Shown piece after piece: positions 63,732 to 64,000 of a stretch of 64,000 nucleotides of DNA. The stretch is from Aquarana catesbeiana. Taxonomy: Eukaryota; Chordata; Amphibia; Anura; Ranidae. The stretch is taken from the NCBI RefSeq assembly GCF_042186555.1, contig NC_133328.1, positions 497,391,106-497,455,105 on the forward strand, written 5' to 3'. Numbering within the stretch: the first letter of the stretch is position 1; each line of letters starts with the position of its first letter. Under the pieces are notes generated by a model that saw only the letters and a list, made by a program, of their open reading frames with translations, ran no database searches and was not told where the DNA came from. The translations under genes were made by a program, and so were the position numbers.

Positions 63732-64000
63732 TTAACCCCCTTCCTGCCCAGGCCATTTTTCAGCTTTCAGCGCTGTCACACTTTGAATGACAATTGCGCG
63801 GTCATACAACACTGTACCCAAATGAAATTTTTATTCTTTTTTCCCCACAAATAGAGCATTATTTTGGTGGTATTTGATAACATCTGCGGTTTTTATTTTT
63901 TGCGCTATAAACAAAAGAAGAGGGACAAGTTTGAAAAAAACACTATTTTTTACTTTTTGTTATAATAAATATCCATTTTTTTTTTTTAAAACAAATTTTT
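63732..64000 (-). mobile_element. piggyBac-like element, 3' end, minus strand
   Basis: TTAA (63732-63735), then CCCCCTTCCTGCCCAGGCC. The segment TGACCGCGCAATTGTC-type, GGTATTTGATAAC and AACATCTGCGGTTTTTATTT is the complement of the 3' terminal region of the element at 8180-8397. It continues past the window edge. Confidence 0.8.

Overview
The window is eukaryotic, intergenic-type DNA from a vertebrate with a large, repeat-rich genome. The mix of elements points to an anuran amphibian, probably a ranid-type frog. The mix comprises L1/Tx1 LINEs, an L2-type LINE, a V-SINE, a DIRS retrotransposon, a chromodomain-type Gypsy, many TTAA-flanked piggyBac-like elements and MITEs, and hAT-like MITEs. 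The species assignment is inference. There are no bacterial features, and no complete host protein-coding gene is visible.

Layout. 0-8.4 kb: MITEs and a 5.1 kb TTAA-flanked piggyBac-like composite. It keeps only the C-terminal zinc-ribbon of the transposase and carries a 355-bp tandem duplication and a ~1.1 kb internal foldback. 8.4-16.4 kb: TTAA MITEs (one nested inside another), foldbacks, a convincing solo LTR with CCAAT, TATA and AATAAA signals (10.08-11.13 kb), a minus-strand piggyBac relative and a weaker LTR candidate. 16.8-18.4 kb: a hammerhead-like repeat arm, a TA/CA microsatellite and the 3' part of an L2-type LINE with a (TAA)n tail. 18.5-29.8 kb: a minus-strand DIRS element interrupted twice. 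A 5.2 kb Gypsy sits in its gag, and a ~990-bp composite of three tandem arrays sits in its reverse transcriptase. 30.0-31.1 kb: a possible solo LTR. 31.2-35.8 kb: two minisatellites flanking ~650 bp of CpG-rich sequence that looks like a promoter and first exon, the best candidate for host gene sequence here. 35.9-48.6 kb: many palindromic MITEs, two giant palindromes with hammerhead-like cores, and some non-repetitive DNA. 48.9-57.2 kb: a TTAA MITE split by a full-length minus-strand L1/Tx1 LINE with a perfect 15-bp target-site duplication (TSD). 57.2-63.7 kb: a 5'-truncated plus-strand L1/Tx1 LINE with its own 15-bp TSD, itself hit by a V-SINE and a TTAA-type DNA element. 63.7-64 kb: the end of another piggyBac-like element.

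Function. The protein-coding content is selfish-element protein (gag, protease, RT, RNase H, integrase, tyrosine recombinase, L1 ORF1p/ORF2p), and every complete element carries inactivating lesions. The notable observations are structural. They include nested insertions whose target duplications give the order of events, hammerhead-ribozyme-like cores in foldback repeats, a monomeric YY1-rich L1 promoter, MITEs carrying consensus 5' splice sites, and VNTRs with bZIP-like motifs around a candidate promoter.
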